The notes below the pieces were generated by a model. It ran no database searches and was not told the DNA's origin. It saw only the letters and a list, made by a program, of their open reading frames with translations. A DNA stretch of 64,000 nucleotides from JBCAXA01 sp038534295. GTDB taxonomy: Bacteria; Pseudomonadota; Gammaproteobacteria; Steroidobacterales; Woeseiaceae. The position numbers and the translations under genes are program-made. The stretch is from NCBI GenBank assembly GCA_038534295.1, contig JBCAXA010000002.1:124001-188000 (forward strand), written 5' to 3'. Positions 55,038 to 64,000 of this stretch are shown here, in pieces (the first letter of the stretch is position 1; every line of letters starts with the position of its first letter).

Positions 55038-58000
55038 ATGAAACCACCGCCAATCCAAAAATTGCTCGTCGTCAATCGCAGCGAGATCGCGATACGCATC
55101 ATGCGCGCGGCATCGGAGCTCGGCATCCAGCCGGTGGGCATCTATTCGGACGAAGATCGACTGACGCTGCATCGCTTTGCCGCCCGCGAGGCCTACCCGG
55201 TCGGTCGCGGCAAAAAGCCGATCGACGCCTATCTCGACATTGACGACATCCTCCGAGTGGCCAAGGAGGCTGACTGCGACGCGGTCCATCCCGGCTATGG
55301 CTTCTTGTCGGAGAACCCGGACTTTGCCGAGCGCAGTCGCGAGGCCGGTGTCATCTTCGTCGGTCCGGACCCGGACGTCATGCGCAAGCTCGGCAACAAA
55401 GTGGCGGCGAGAGAGATTGCCGTGGCTGCCGACGTGCCGGTTATGCCGGCTACCGAGCCATTGCCAGACGACATCGCTGCTTGTGCGGCATTGGCCGAGA
55501 CGATCGGCTATCCGGTGATGCTGAAAGCCAGTTGGGGTGGCGGTGGACGCGGCATGCGGGTGATTCGAAATCGTGAGCAGCTGGCGCAGGAATTGCCGAT
55601 TGCGCGCCGCGAAGCGGGCGCCGCCTTCGGTCGCGACGAGGTGTATCTCGAAAAACTGGTGCAGCGCGCGCGCCACGTCGAGGTGCAGGTCATCGGTGAT
55701 CAGCATGGCAACGTCGTGCATTTGTTTGAGCGCGATTGCACGGTGCAGCGGCGCCACCAAAAGGTGGTCGAGAGGGCGCCCGCACCGTACCTCGACGACG
55801 AGTCGCGGGCTGCCATCTGCGGCGCTGCGGTACGTTTGGCGAAGTCGGTCAACTACTCGAATGCGGGCACGGTCGAGTTTCTGCAGGACGTCGACAGCGG
55901 TGAGTTTTACTTTATCGAGGTCAATCCGCGTGTACAGGTCGAGCACACCGTCACCGAGCAGGTCACCGGCCTCGATATCGTCAAGGCGCAGATCCGTATT
56001 GCCTGCGGGGCGAAAATTGGCGATCGAGACGCGAGCGGTATTCCGGAACAGGACGCCATCGCAATGCGCGGCACCGCGCTGCAATGTCGTGTGACCACCG
56101 AGGATCCCCACAACAATTTCATTCCCGACTACGGCCACATCGTGGCGTATCGCAGTCCGTCTGGCCCGGGCATTCGCCTCGACGCTGGCACTGCCTATTC
56201 AGGTGCGGTCATTACGCGGCACTACGACAGTTTGCTGGTCAAGGTGACGGCGCTCGGTCAGACCGACGACGAGGCGCGTGATCGTATGTTGCGCGCGTTG
56301 CGCGAGTTCAAGGTGCGCGGCGTCGAAACGAATCTGCAGTTCCTGCAGAAGCTCATTGCTCATCCGGATTTTGTCGACGCCAACTACACGACTCGCTTCA
56401 TCGATGACACGCCAGAGCTGCTGGCGCCGAGCGTTGGCGAGACCACCGGCGTGCAGCTTCTGGAGTACATCGCCGACGTCATCGTCAACGGTAATCCGCT
56501 GGTGAAAGGGCGCAGTGAGCCGCGCGTGCTCGCAGAGCCAGTGGCACCGCCGCTGGAGCCGAAGAACGATTTCGTCCACGGCGTGCGACAACGCTTGGAC
56601 GCCGAGGGTCCCGAAGCAGTCGCCAGTTGGTTGAAGGCACAGCCCGTTCCGCTCGTCACCGACACGACGTTCCGCGACGCGCATCAATCGCTGCTTGCAA
56701 CGCGGATGCGTACGATCGACATGACGCGGATCGCGCCGCATTACTCGACGTGGCTACCCGGCCTTTTCTCGGTAGAAAGCTGGGGTGGCGCTACGTTTGA
56801 CGTCGCTATGCGATTCTTGCTCGAGGATCCATGGGAGCGTTTGGCTCGACTCAGCGAGGCGATGCCCAATCTGATGCAGCAGATGTTGCTGCGATCGGCC
56901 AACGGTGTCGGTTACACGAACTACCCAGACAACGTCGTGCGGTTCTTTATCCGTCAAGCGGCCAGTGGCGGTGTCGACGTGTTTCGAATTTTTGATTGCC
57001 TGAACTGGGTGGATAACATGCGCCTCGCGATCGACGAGGTCGCTAGCTGCGGAAAAATCGCTGAAGCCGCTATTTGCTACACGGGCGACATTCTGGACCC
57101 ACGCCGCCAGAAGTACGACCTCGACTACTACGTGCGGATGGCTGTCGATCTGCAGCGAGCCGGAGCGCACATCCTCGGCATCAAAGACATGGCGGGATTG
57201 CTGAAACCGGCAGCGGCTCGGCAGCTGATTGGTGCGCTCAAGCAAGAAACCGATCTACCGATCCATTTCCACACCCATGACACCAGTGGCGTCGCGGCAG
57301 CGACAGTACTCGCGGCGGTCGAGGCGGGCGTCGATGCGTTCGACGCAGCGATGGATTCGATGAGTGGTCTCACCTCGCAGCCGAATCTCGGTTCGCTGGT
57401 TGCTGCACTTGAGAACGGCGAGCGCGCAACTGGCCTTGACCTCGAACGAGTTCGGACCATCAGCGACTATTGGGAGGAGGTGCGCGTGCAGTACACGCCG
57501 TTCGAGTCGGACCTACGCTCCGGCGCGTCCGAGGTGTATTTGCATGAAATGCCCGGCGGCCAGTTCACCAACCTCAAAGAGCAGGCGGCCTCGCTCGGCA
57601 TCGGTCGGCGCTGGCACGAGGTCGCGCGCGCGTACGCCGATGTCAATTTGGCGTTTGGCGACATCGTCAAGGTGACGCCGTCGTCAAAAGTCGTCGGTGA
57701 CATGGCGCTGATGATGGTCACGTCCGGGATTACGATCGATGACGTGACCAGTCCCGATACCGATATCGCTTGGCCGGAATCCGTCGTGTCGTTGTTTGCG
57801 GGAGAACTAGGCCAACCGCCCGGCGGATTTCCACCGGAGCTCGCGCGGAAAGTCTTGCGCGATCGGCAACCGCTGACCGATCGACCCGGCAGCCATCTGG
57901 ACCCGGTGGATCTCGAGGCGACCCGCGCCTCGCTGTCGCAACACGGTGAGGTTGTCGGCGACGACGCACTGGCTGCGCACCTCATGTATCCGAAAGTGCA

Positions 58001-58490
58001 CGCGGAGTATCGCCGGCAGCGCGAAAAATTCGGTGATGTCAGCTTGCTGCCTACCAACGTCTACTTCTACGGCATGCAGCCCAGTGAGGAGTTGACGGTG
58101 CGGATGCATGACGGTCGCTCGGTGGTTTTTACATATCTCACCGTGACTGATCCAGACGAGCAAGGCTTTCGGCGCGTGTTCTTCGAAGCCAATGGCCAAC
58201 CGAGCTCGGTTCGCGTTCTCGATCGTCATTTGGCCCCAGCAGAGCGTTCGCACGAACGGGCCGATCTCGGTAATCCGGCGCATGTTGCAGCGCCGATGCC
58301 CGGGCTCGTGGTCACCGTCGCGGTGGAAGTTGGTCAACCAGTTGAGCGTGGCGATGCGCTGTTAACGCTCGAGGCGATGAAGATGGAAACGGCGATCACG
58401 GCCGAACGCGACGGCACAATTAAGCGCTTGATTGCCGACGTCGGCATGCAAGTTGAAGCGAAAGATTTACTGGTCGAATTCGAGCCGTGA
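55038..58490 (+). CDS. pyc: Pyruvate carboxylase
   Basis: A 1150-residue single-chain enzyme (start ATG 55038; an in-frame TTG lies six bases before). Biotin carboxylase domain about 1-450 (GGGGRGMRV, EVNPRVQVEHTVTEQ), carboxyltransferase domain about 540-810 (VTDTTFRDAHQSLLATRMR, FHTHDTSGVAAATVLAA), PYC linker, and biotinyl domain with Lys1115 in EAMKMETAI, 36 residues from the end. Makes oxaloacetate from pyruvate, ATP and bicarbonate. The single-polypeptide form, not the two-subunit type, is present. Confidence 0.96.
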   Translation: MKPPPIQKLLVVNRSEIAIRIMRAASELGIQPVGIYSDEDRLTLHRFAAREAYPVGRGKKPIDAYLDIDDILRVAKEADCDAVHPGYGFLSENPDFAERSREAGVIFVGPDPDVMRKLGNKVAAREIAVAADVPVMPATEPLPDDIAACAALAETIGYPVMLKASWGGGGRGMRVIRNREQLAQELPIARREAGAAFGRDEVYLEKLVQRARHVEVQVIGDQHGNVVHLFERDCTVQRRHQKVVERAPAPYLDDESRAAICGAAVRLAKSVNYSNAGTVEFLQDVDSGEFYFIEVNPRVQVEHTVTEQVTGLDIVKAQIRIACGAKIGDRDASGIPEQDAIAMRGTALQCRVTTEDPHNNFIPDYGHIVAYRSPSGPGIRLDAGTAYSGAVITRHYDSLLVKVTALGQTDDEARDRMLRALREFKVRGVETNLQFLQKLIAHPDFVDANYTTRFIDDTPELLAPSVGETTGVQLLEYIADVIVNGNPLVKGRSEPRVLAEPVAPPLEPKNDFVHGVRQRLDAEGPEAVASWLKAQPVPLVTDTTFRDAHQSLLATRMRTIDMTRIAPHYSTWLPGLFSVESWGGATFDVAMRFLLEDPWERLARLSEAMPNLMQQMLLRSANGVGYTNYPDNVVRFFIRQAASGGVDVFRIFDCLNWVDNMRLAIDEVASCGKIAEAAICYTGDILDPRRQKYDLDYYVRMAVDLQRAGAHILGIKDMAGLLKPAAARQLIGALKQETDLPIHFHTHDTSGVAAATVLAAVEAGVDAFDAAMDSMSGLTSQPNLGSLVAALENGERATGLDLERVRTISDYWEEVRVQYTPFESDLRSGASEVYLHEMPGGQFTNLKEQAASLGIGRRWHEVARAYADVNLAFGDIVKVTPSSKVVGDMALMMVTSGITIDDVTSPDTDIAWPESVVSLFAGELGQPPGGFPPELARKVLRDRQPLTDRPGSHLDPVDLEATRASLSQHGEVVGDDALAAHLMYPKVHAEYRRQREKFGDVSLLPTNVYFYGMQPSEELTVRMHDGRSVVFTYLTVTDPDEQGFRRVFFEANGQPSSVRVLDRHLAPAERSHERADLGNPAHVAAPMPGLVVTVAVEVGQPVERGDALLTLEAMKMETAITAERDGTIKRLIADVGMQVEAKDLLVEFEP

Positions 58491-58536
58491 ACAGGTTTTA
58501 GACGTGCAATAAGTCCTTGCACCAATGTGAACATAA

Positions 58537-58560
58537 GCTTTGCAAAACATTACGCAAAGC
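58537..58560 (+). promoter_or_regulatory. Inverted repeat before the second TonB receptor
   Basis: GCTTTGC, ten bases, GCAAAGC. A -10-like TATGCT follows at 58571-58576. Placed about 100 bases before the receptor start, it could be an operator of a nutrient regulator; only the symmetry supports this. Confidence 0.4.
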
Positions 58561-58663
58561 GGTTGATTTCTATGCTAGTCTCCGCGCATGTCGCGGGGGG
58601 TCGGGACTGTTATAGAGCACTATCAGGCGACCACCCGTACGTTTGTATCTAGCAGGGGGTCGC

Positions 58664-61171
58664 ATGCAACATTCTCTCCGTTCCCGACGGTTCGTCGGGC
58701 AATCGGTCGCGTTCTTGACTACGGCACTGGGCACGGCGCTGGCCGCTGCACCGGCGCTTGCACAGGACGACGACGGCTTTTTTCTTGAAGAAATCGTCGT
58801 TACGGCCACGAAGGTCGAACGCAACGCTCAGGACATTCCGGTAGCGGTAACCGCGTTCACCGGCGACCTACTGGTTGAATCGGGCATTCGCGATATCCGC
58901 GAGCTCTCGGCGATTGCGCCTTCGCTCGTTGCCAACCGTAGCCAAACATCGACCAACGCCAGTTTTTCGATTCGCGGTATCGGCACCAGCTCGCAAAATT
59001 TCGGTCTGGAATCGTCGGTCGGTCTTTACATCGACGGTGCCTTCCGTTCGCGGCAGAACTCGATCATCAACAACCTCGTAGACATCGAGGCGGTCGAAGT
59101 TTTGCGCGGTCCGCAGGGCACGCTGTTCGGTAAGAACACGCCGTCAGGTGCAATCAGTATCCGTACGATCAAGCCCGGTCACGACGCCAACGCGTTCGTC
59201 GAGCTGCAGGCAGCCAACCGCGGTTACTACAACCTGAGTGGCGCGACCAACATCTCTTTGATTGAAGACGTGCTCGCGGCGCGGATTACCGCGTTCGGTT
59301 CGGAGCGCGACGGTTACGTCGATGACGTGTTTCTTGGTAGCGATGCCGTCAACGATCAGGATCGCTACGGCGGCCGGCTGCAGTTCTTGTATACACCGAA
59401 CGATTCCCTCGAGGTCCGGGTCATCGCCGACTATGCCGAGATCGATGAGATTTGCTGTGCAACGCTCACGCGCGTGAGCAACGTAACGGCGATCGACGAT
59501 CCGACCCGTCTTGGATCGGATGCGTTGTTGCTGGCCGGCGGAGCGACCGTGTTCTCGGGCGATACGTTTGAGGATTACACGCAGGCAACCAACTTCTTGC
59601 CGCGCTCGAGCAACGAAGACGCCGGTATCTCGGTTGAGATCAACTACGACGTTGGCGACACGACGTGGACGTCGATCAGCGCGTTTAGAGACTTCTCGAG
59701 CTTCGATTTCATCGACGCCGATTTCAGCAACGCCGAGATCCTCGACGACACGAACGATGCTGAGCAGAGTTCGTTCTCGCAGGAGTTTCGGTTCGCGCGG
59801 CCGATTGGCGAGCGCGGCAATATCGTCGCCGGTGTCTACTACTTCCAGCAGGACCTCGATAACGTCTCGACGTTGGATCTCGGTAGTTTCACCGACCCTC
59901 TGCTGACCGCGGACCCGGCTCTCGCCGGTTTGATTGCAGGCATCAATGGTGTTTCGGCGGCGACGGGTGGTTTGGTTCCGCCGGCTGCGACGGCGTACCC
60001 GGCCGATGCCTTTGCCCGCGATGACATGCGGCAGGAGCATGAGAGCTACGCGATTTTCGCGCAGGCCGATTGGAATCTGTCCGAGCGTTTGGTGTTGACG
60101 ACCGGTGTGCGCTACACCGACGAAGAAAAAGACATCAGGGGTACGTTTACAAACAGCCCGCTCGGTCCGCCGCCGGACATCGACGCGACCGTCGCGGCGC
60201 TCGGCGCGGCAGCGATCGGTCAACCGTTCGATCCGGCCGTGTTTGCGCCGTACGCGGTGCCGGGCTGGGGCTTGTACACGATCGCCGCGATCTCACCGCG
60301 CGCAGACGTCAACGAGACCCTCGAAGACGATCAGGTAACCGGTACGCTCAAGCTAACGTTCTTTCCGACCGATTCGTCGATGGTTTACGCATCGGCCGCG
60401 ACGGGCTTCAAGTCGGGCGGTACCAATACCGACCGCATTGATCCGATCTTCCCGGTCGTATTCGGGGCCGAGACGTCCGAGGCTTTCGAGATCGGCACGA
60501 AAATCGATTTCGACGATCAAAACCTGCGTCTAAACATTGCCGCGCACGTCACGAACATCGATGATCTGCAGGCCAACTCGTTCACCGGTGCCGGCTTTAA
60601 CCTGCAGAACGCCGGGTCCGCCGAGACGTATGGCGCCGAGGTCGAGCTCTGGTGGAAACCGACCCAGGCGACGGACATTCAGGTCGCGCTCGTGCATAAC
60701 GTTGCCGACTTCGACGAGTTCCTGCTGGGTACGTGCTACGTGGCGACACCGTTCCACTTCAACACGCCAGACCCAGGCCAAAACGACCCGAACCTGCCGG
60801 TCTGCGATCGCTCCGGTGATCGCGTTCCGAGTAACCCGGAGCAGACCGCGTTTGTCATGGGTCGCCATGAGTGGCGCGTGGCAGATTCGACCAGCGCCTA
60901 CGTCCGCGGTGAAATGCACTACCAGTCAGACACGATGACGGACGGCAACAACGACCCGCTGAAACTGCGTGGTGCGTTTACGATGTACAACTTACGGGTC
61001 GGGTTTCTGTTCGACGAGTGGGACGCGGAGCTGACACTCTGGGGTCGCAATCTCACCGACGAACGCTTCTTCGAAACCGTGTTCGACGTGCCGGTCCAGG
61101 ACGGCAAGCTCAACGCTTACCCGCACGAGCCGCGCAGCTACGGTGTGATGTTCCGCAAGAACTTCAACTAG
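58664..61171 (+). CDS. TonB-dependent receptor
   Basis: About 835 residues from ATG 58664, behind AGGGGG. Signal peptide ending PALA-Q, TonB box EEIVVTATKVERNAQDIPVAV, plug (VEAVEVLRGPQGTLFGKNTPSGAISI), long beta barrel, and terminal YGVMFRKNFN with a closing aromatic pair. The AQDIPVAVTAF plug start is common in receptors of sphingomonad-like and marine gammaproteobacteria for complex substrates. Not a close copy of the receptor at 26219. A strong terminator follows. Confidence 0.93.
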   Translation: MQHSLRSRRFVGQSVAFLTTALGTALAAAPALAQDDDGFFLEEIVVTATKVERNAQDIPVAVTAFTGDLLVESGIRDIRELSAIAPSLVANRSQTSTNASFSIRGIGTSSQNFGLESSVGLYIDGAFRSRQNSIINNLVDIEAVEVLRGPQGTLFGKNTPSGAISIRTIKPGHDANAFVELQAANRGYYNLSGATNISLIEDVLAARITAFGSERDGYVDDVFLGSDAVNDQDRYGGRLQFLYTPNDSLEVRVIADYAEIDEICCATLTRVSNVTAIDDPTRLGSDALLLAGGATVFSGDTFEDYTQATNFLPRSSNEDAGISVEINYDVGDTTWTSISAFRDFSSFDFIDADFSNAEILDDTNDAEQSSFSQEFRFARPIGERGNIVAGVYYFQQDLDNVSTLDLGSFTDPLLTADPALAGLIAGINGVSAATGGLVPPAATAYPADAFARDDMRQEHESYAIFAQADWNLSERLVLTTGVRYTDEEKDIRGTFTNSPLGPPPDIDATVAALGAAAIGQPFDPAVFAPYAVPGWGLYTIAAISPRADVNETLEDDQVTGTLKLTFFPTDSSMVYASAATGFKSGGTNTDRIDPIFPVVFGAETSEAFEIGTKIDFDDQNLRLNIAAHVTNIDDLQANSFTGAGFNLQNAGSAETYGAEVELWWKPTQATDIQVALVHNVADFDEFLLGTCYVATPFHFNTPDPGQNDPNLPVCDRSGDRVPSNPEQTAFVMGRHEWRVADSTSAYVRGEMHYQSDTMTDGNNDPLKLRGAFTMYNLRVGFLFDEWDAELTLWGRNLTDERFFETVFDVPVQDGKLNAYPHEPRSYGVMFRKNFN

Positions 61172-61192
61172 CCAACGCGTTATCGGCAAACG

Positions 61193-61224
61193 CAAGCGGC
61201 TCCTTCGGGAGCCGCTTTTTTTTT
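61193..61224 (+). terminator. Rho-independent terminator with UUCG tetraloop
   Basis: AAGCGGCTCC, TTCG, GGAGCCGCTT and a run of T. A C(UUCG)G tetraloop caps a perfect stem, an unusually stable form. Confidence 0.95.
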
Positions 61225-61240
61225 GGGTCCGGTAACTCGA

Positions 61241-61969
61241 TCACGTTGCTTTGCGCCAGCGGCGGTGCTCTTCGACGAGTGCCGCCATGGACGGTACGGT
61301 CATCGCCAGTTCGTAGTTGCCCCGAGGCGCCGCCGTGGCGCCGCCGCCGCGGTTGCCACGCCGGTCCACCCAGCAGTTTTTTAGCCCCATTGTTGTCGCC
61401 GGCACATGGTCGTGCGTCAAGCTTTGCGCGACGTGCAGTAGCTCACTGGGCAGGACGCGAAAATCACGTCGAACGGACTCCAACAAATGCTGGAAATTGC
61501 GCAGGTTCGGCTTGTAGCTGCCAATGTCTTCAGCGGTGTAGACAGCATCCCAGTCGACCCGCAGCTGGCTTATGGCGCCGGCATAGCTCGCCCGGTCGCA
61601 ATTGGTCAGTGTGACGATAAAATAATGCTGTCGCAGGTAATCGAGCGCGTCGCGCGTGTCGTCGAACGGCGGCCAGGCTGGCACAGAGTCTGCGAAGCGG
61701 CGTCGTTGTTCAGTGCTTGGGTCAATTGCGAAACGCTCGCATAGCCGATCGTAAACCACCCCGAGCACGGTTCGGTACGTAAGCGTCGGCTGTTCGGACT
61801 GTACCGCGAGCTCTAGGTCACCAAACGCTGCTAAAAGCACATCGTCGTCGATATCGGCGAACGCCGGTGCGGCGGCCAGCAAGCCGCGTTCCCAATCGAT
61901 CAACGTTCCAAACGTGTCGAAAGACAAAAGTCGGATGCCCGACCAATCAAAGCTGTGACTGCGATCCAT
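61241..61969 (-). CDS. HAD-superfamily haloacid dehalogenase-like hydrolase
   Basis: A 242-residue HAD hydrolase, haloacid dehalogenase type II layout. Motif I LLSFDTFGTLIDWERG (nucleophile Asp), motif II LTNCDR, Lys in SYKPN, and HVAQSLTHDHVPATTMGLKNCWVDR near the end. The substrate may be a 2-haloacid or a phosphoester. Convergent with the receptor gene across the terminator. Confidence 0.85.
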   Translation of the reverse strand: MDRSHSFDWSGIRLLSFDTFGTLIDWERGLLAAAPAFADIDDDVLLAAFGDLELAVQSEQPTLTYRTVLGVVYDRLCERFAIDPSTEQRRRFADSVPAWPPFDDTRDALDYLRQHYFIVTLTNCDRASYAGAISQLRVDWDAVYTAEDIGSYKPNLRNFQHLLESVRRDFRVLPSELLHVAQSLTHDHVPATTMGLKNCWVDRRGNRGGGATAAPRGNYELAMTVPSMAALVEEHRRWRKAT

Positions 61970-62061
61970 ACCCGCGACCGTAAACGACGTCGGCGCCGGC
62001 CGCCTAGGCAGCCGACGCCGAGCACTATAGACGATTACGCGGAACGCGGGCGGTACTTGCC

Positions 62062-62382
62062 TTACCGTCGATAGTAGCCGTCATAGCAGTATCGACCGGC
62101 GCGAAAGCCATTGCGGCCATAGAAGTGTCGCGAGTAGTTAAAGCGCGGCGACAAACGATACCCGGGCTCGACCCAAACGAATCGGCGGCCGTAGCGTGTG
62201 TTGACGACGACTCGACGCAGTCCTGGGGCCTTGTGGCGATAGACCGGGCCAGGGTGAACGACGCGCGGTCGAAAATCGTTGTGTCGGTGGTGAGCCGAGG
62301 CGGTACTCGGCAGCGCTGCCATTAGAGCGGCCAAGCCGGCAGCAGCCAGCAGTGAACGCGGCAAAAGTTTTGCAATTGTCAT
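62062..62382 (-). CDS. Small exported Arg/Tyr/His-rich protein
   Basis: A 106-residue protein with signal peptide (LLAAAGLAALMAALPSTASA) and an unusual mature part: about a quarter Arg, many Tyr and His (HHRHNDFRPR, RRVVVNTRYGRRF, YSRHFYGRNG), highly basic, with a single Cys. GAGGA ribosome-binding site. No family known; a nucleic-acid- or surface-binding coat protein is only a guess. The 61988-62018 inverted repeat downstream (CGTCGGC...GCCGACG) may stop transcription. Confidence 0.65.
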   Translation of the reverse strand: MTIAKLLPRSLLAAAGLAALMAALPSTASAHHRHNDFRPRVVHPGPVYRHKAPGLRRVVVNTRYGRRFVWVEPGYRLSPRFNYSRHFYGRNGFRAGRYCYDGYYRR

Positions 62383-62473
62383 GGCCTGTTCCTCGCAATG
62401 AGTTCAGGGTCGACTTTACGAGCGACGTTCTGAATCAGGCATGAACATCCAGTGCCGAAATTCTGAATGAAAC

Positions 62474-63433
62474 GTGAACAACACCGCGTCTGGAACTCCA
62501 CTGTTCAGTGCTGTGCGGCGGTGGTACGGTGCGCGCGACTACGTAGGACCAGCACGGCGGCGAGACATCGTGCAGCAGCAGCAAACAAGTTGGTCGAGGT
62601 CGGATTACCTCTTCGCGGCGTTCAAGTACACGATCTACGGCTTGTTGGCGTGGAACGTGTGGCTGTACTTTCAGAAAGACTTTGCGGCCGGTCAGGCGGT
62701 GTTCTCCGCTGGCTTGGACGCACGCGCGATCATCGCGACGTTCGCATCTACCATCGATACTTTGGCGTGGGTCGTGTTGTTGTTGCTGTTTGAGCTCGAA
62801 ACGGCCGTGTTGCCAGACCGATGGCTAAAAGGTTGGTTGCGCTGGCTGATTACAGCGGCGCGCGCGACGTGCTACACGGTCATTGTCTACGCGTTTACCG
62901 GCTACGTTGGCAAGTTGCTGTTTGTTACCGATCTCATTGCGCTTGACGGTGCGACCGCCTGCACGCTGCTTGGCGATGCGCTGGCGATTGAGTCATTGGA
63001 CATCTACGTAGCGCTCGACAGCGCGCGGTGCCAATCGATGGGTACGGCGGCACTGTGGCAAATCGACGGTACCAACATCGTCGGCACCGCGGCCGACGTC
63101 AGTTTGCTCCGCCAGCTCGCAACGACGGATGTGGTCAACGCCGGTACTTGGTTGGCGGTTGTGCTGACACTAGAAGCAGAGGTGTTTGCGCAGCACCGCC
63201 GGCGGCTGACCCGGCACGGACTTTTGTTGTTGCAGTGGTTGAAGGCGGCGCTGTACCTGACCTTGCTTGGCTGTGCTGGTTTCTGGTGGTTGCGTGGGAC
63301 ATTTCTTGATTTTTGGGATGCGTTCCTGTGGTTGCTGGCGTTCGTTTTTATCGAACTCAATGTGTTCGCCTGGCAGGCAGAAACCGCTACCGAGCAACGC
63401 GACGATAGTTCGGCTGCGCTTGCTGCACCGTGA
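62474..63433 (+). CDS. Integral membrane protein, unknown function
   Basis: About 319 residues, GTG start without a clear Shine-Dalgarno. Around six transmembrane helices (YTIYGLLAWNVWLYF, TLAWVVLLLLFEL, ARATCYTVIVYAFTGYVGKLLF, TWLAVVLTLEAEVF, LYLTLLGCAGFWW, FLWLLAFVFIELNVF) and a hydrophilic middle loop with three cysteines (ACTLLG, ARCQ). No family recognised. It ends just before the cobalamin riboswitch. Confidence 0.65.
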   Translation: MNNTASGTPLFSAVRRWYGARDYVGPARRRDIVQQQQTSWSRSDYLFAAFKYTIYGLLAWNVWLYFQKDFAAGQAVFSAGLDARAIIATFASTIDTLAWVVLLLLFELETAVLPDRWLKGWLRWLITAARATCYTVIVYAFTGYVGKLLFVTDLIALDGATACTLLGDALAIESLDIYVALDSARCQSMGTAALWQIDGTNIVGTAADVSLLRQLATTDVVNAGTWLAVVLTLEAEVFAQHRRRLTRHGLLLLQWLKAALYLTLLGCAGFWWLRGTFLDFWDAFLWLLAFVFIELNVFAWQAETATEQRDDSSAALAAP

Positions 63434-63454
63434 GTCGCTGCGTTATCGTGTCGC

Positions 63455-63660
63455 CGAGCGTTGAAAGGTGGACGCGCCAAGGCGCGTCAAACGGGAAAGC
63501 GGTGCGTGCGTGAGCACAAGCCCGCTACTGCCCCCGCAACGGTAAACGAGCAAACGGCGTTGCCTGGCGAAAGCCTGCAGCCACTGTGCGACACGAGCAC
63601 GGGAAGGTAGCCGTTTTATTGGCGTCATGCGCTGCTCGTGAGTCCGGATACCGGCCTTTT
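63455..63660 (+). promoter_or_regulatory. Cobalamin riboswitch
   Basis: Conserved core elements are in order: GAAAGGTG, GGGAAAGCGGTG, CCCGCTACTGCCCCCGCAACGGT, AAGCCTGCAGCCACTG, GGGAAGG, and GAGTCCGGATACCGGCC. This is the classic adenosylcobalamin/cobalamin aptamer, here followed by about 120 bases of leader that can carry the expression platform before the membrane protein gene at 63782. Confidence 0.95.
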
Positions 63661-63781
63661 GACAGGTTCGTTTGAGCATCGCGGCGGGCGACTCAGCGCT
63701 GACCAGGCATCACCTGGCATCATCGCTGCCGCGACGACTCGATAACGGTCAGTACGGGGATCTGATCGGGAGACGTTGCAA

Positions 63782-64000
63782 ATGCCGTACATTCTCACGT
63801 TGCTGGTTTCGCTCTCTCGACTCGTTCCGCTGCCCTACGGGGTGGCACCGGTCGGTGGCTTTGCGTTGTATGCCGGTTCCAGTTTGAGCTTGCCGCGGGC
63901 GATCGGTTTGACAATGGTCCCCGTGCTCGCCGGTTTTGTTTTCGTCGGTGCATTCAACCCAATTGTGATGGCCGCCGTTGCGCTTGGTTTTGCGCTCAGC
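63782..64000 (+). CDS. Cobalamin-regulated membrane protein (DUF6580-like), partial
   Basis: Starts at ATG 63782 behind GGGAG and runs off the window; 73 codons are present. MPYILTLLVSLSRLVPLPYGVAPVGGFALYAG then two hydrophobic stretches. The PxGVAPVGGFALYAGS segment resembles the N-terminus of DUF6580 putative transport proteins (P-N-F-x-P-(I/V)-G-A-x-A-L-F). A B12 riboswitch in front suggests cobalamin-related transport. Only the N-terminus can be judged. Confidence 0.65.
   Translation, partial: MPYILTLLVSLSRLVPLPYGVAPVGGFALYAGSSLSLPRAIGLTMVPVLAGFVFVGAFNPIVMAAVALGFALS

Overview
The window is chromosomal DNA of a GC-rich gammaproteobacterium. The evidence is gene order: hemA-prfA diverges from a TPR lipoprotein-lolB block, followed by tRNA-Gln, prs, rplY, pth and ychF, which is the usual gammaproteobacterial neighbourhood. 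TonB-dependent receptors, Tat and lipoprotein signals, a VPLPA-type PEP-CTERM protein and a cobalamin riboswitch fit a Gram-negative heterotroph. I cannot name the genus. There is no prophage, CRISPR array or full insertion sequence.

Layout. 0.1-6 kb: small secreted or lipoproteins, a Tat-exported CHAT (caspase-like) protein, and an S33 hydrolase. 5.6-16.5 kb: cyclophilin and prmC; then CBS and a Cys/Met-metabolism PLP enzyme (transsulfuration); then the opposite-strand operon hemA-prfA-cysteine synthase-DUF885. The sulfur genes lie between prfA and prmC, which are usually adjacent. 14.8-20.9 kb: TPR lipoprotein, lolB, tRNA-Gln, prs, rplY, pth, ychF; ispE, usual after lolB, is missing here. 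20.9-22.9 kb: two PH-domain membrane proteins.

22.9-23.5 kb is the oddest part: a strong stable-RNA promoter, a tRNA-Met broken in its T-loop by a 77-bp structured element, an intact tRNA-Met, a terminator, and then a second tRNA-Met 3' fragment carrying a related 78-bp element and a duplicated terminator. Next come a nucleotidyltransferase, an in-place deletion scar joining the start of a phosphoketolase to the end of an acetate kinase, a VPLPA-CTERM protein and an EVE protein.

26.2-32.5 kb: a TonB receptor divergent from a six-gene operon (methyltransferase, small protein, membrane protein, HapK-like protein, SDR oxidoreductase, NTF2-like protein) of unknown purpose. 32.5-38.3 kb: putA with a thioesterase, and a liuR-liuA pair with a clear operator. 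39.2-53.8 kb: three subtilisin-family secreted peptidases (two are a tandem duplication with shared leader and a Tyr/Trp/Arg hexapeptide tail), followed by a very large hybrid sensor kinase with a periplasmic propeller and a REC-GGDEF-EAL response regulator. 53.8-64 kb: a TPR-like protein, pyruvate carboxylase, a second TonB receptor, a HAD hydrolase, small and membrane proteins, and a cobalamin riboswitch in front of a membrane protein cut by the window edge.
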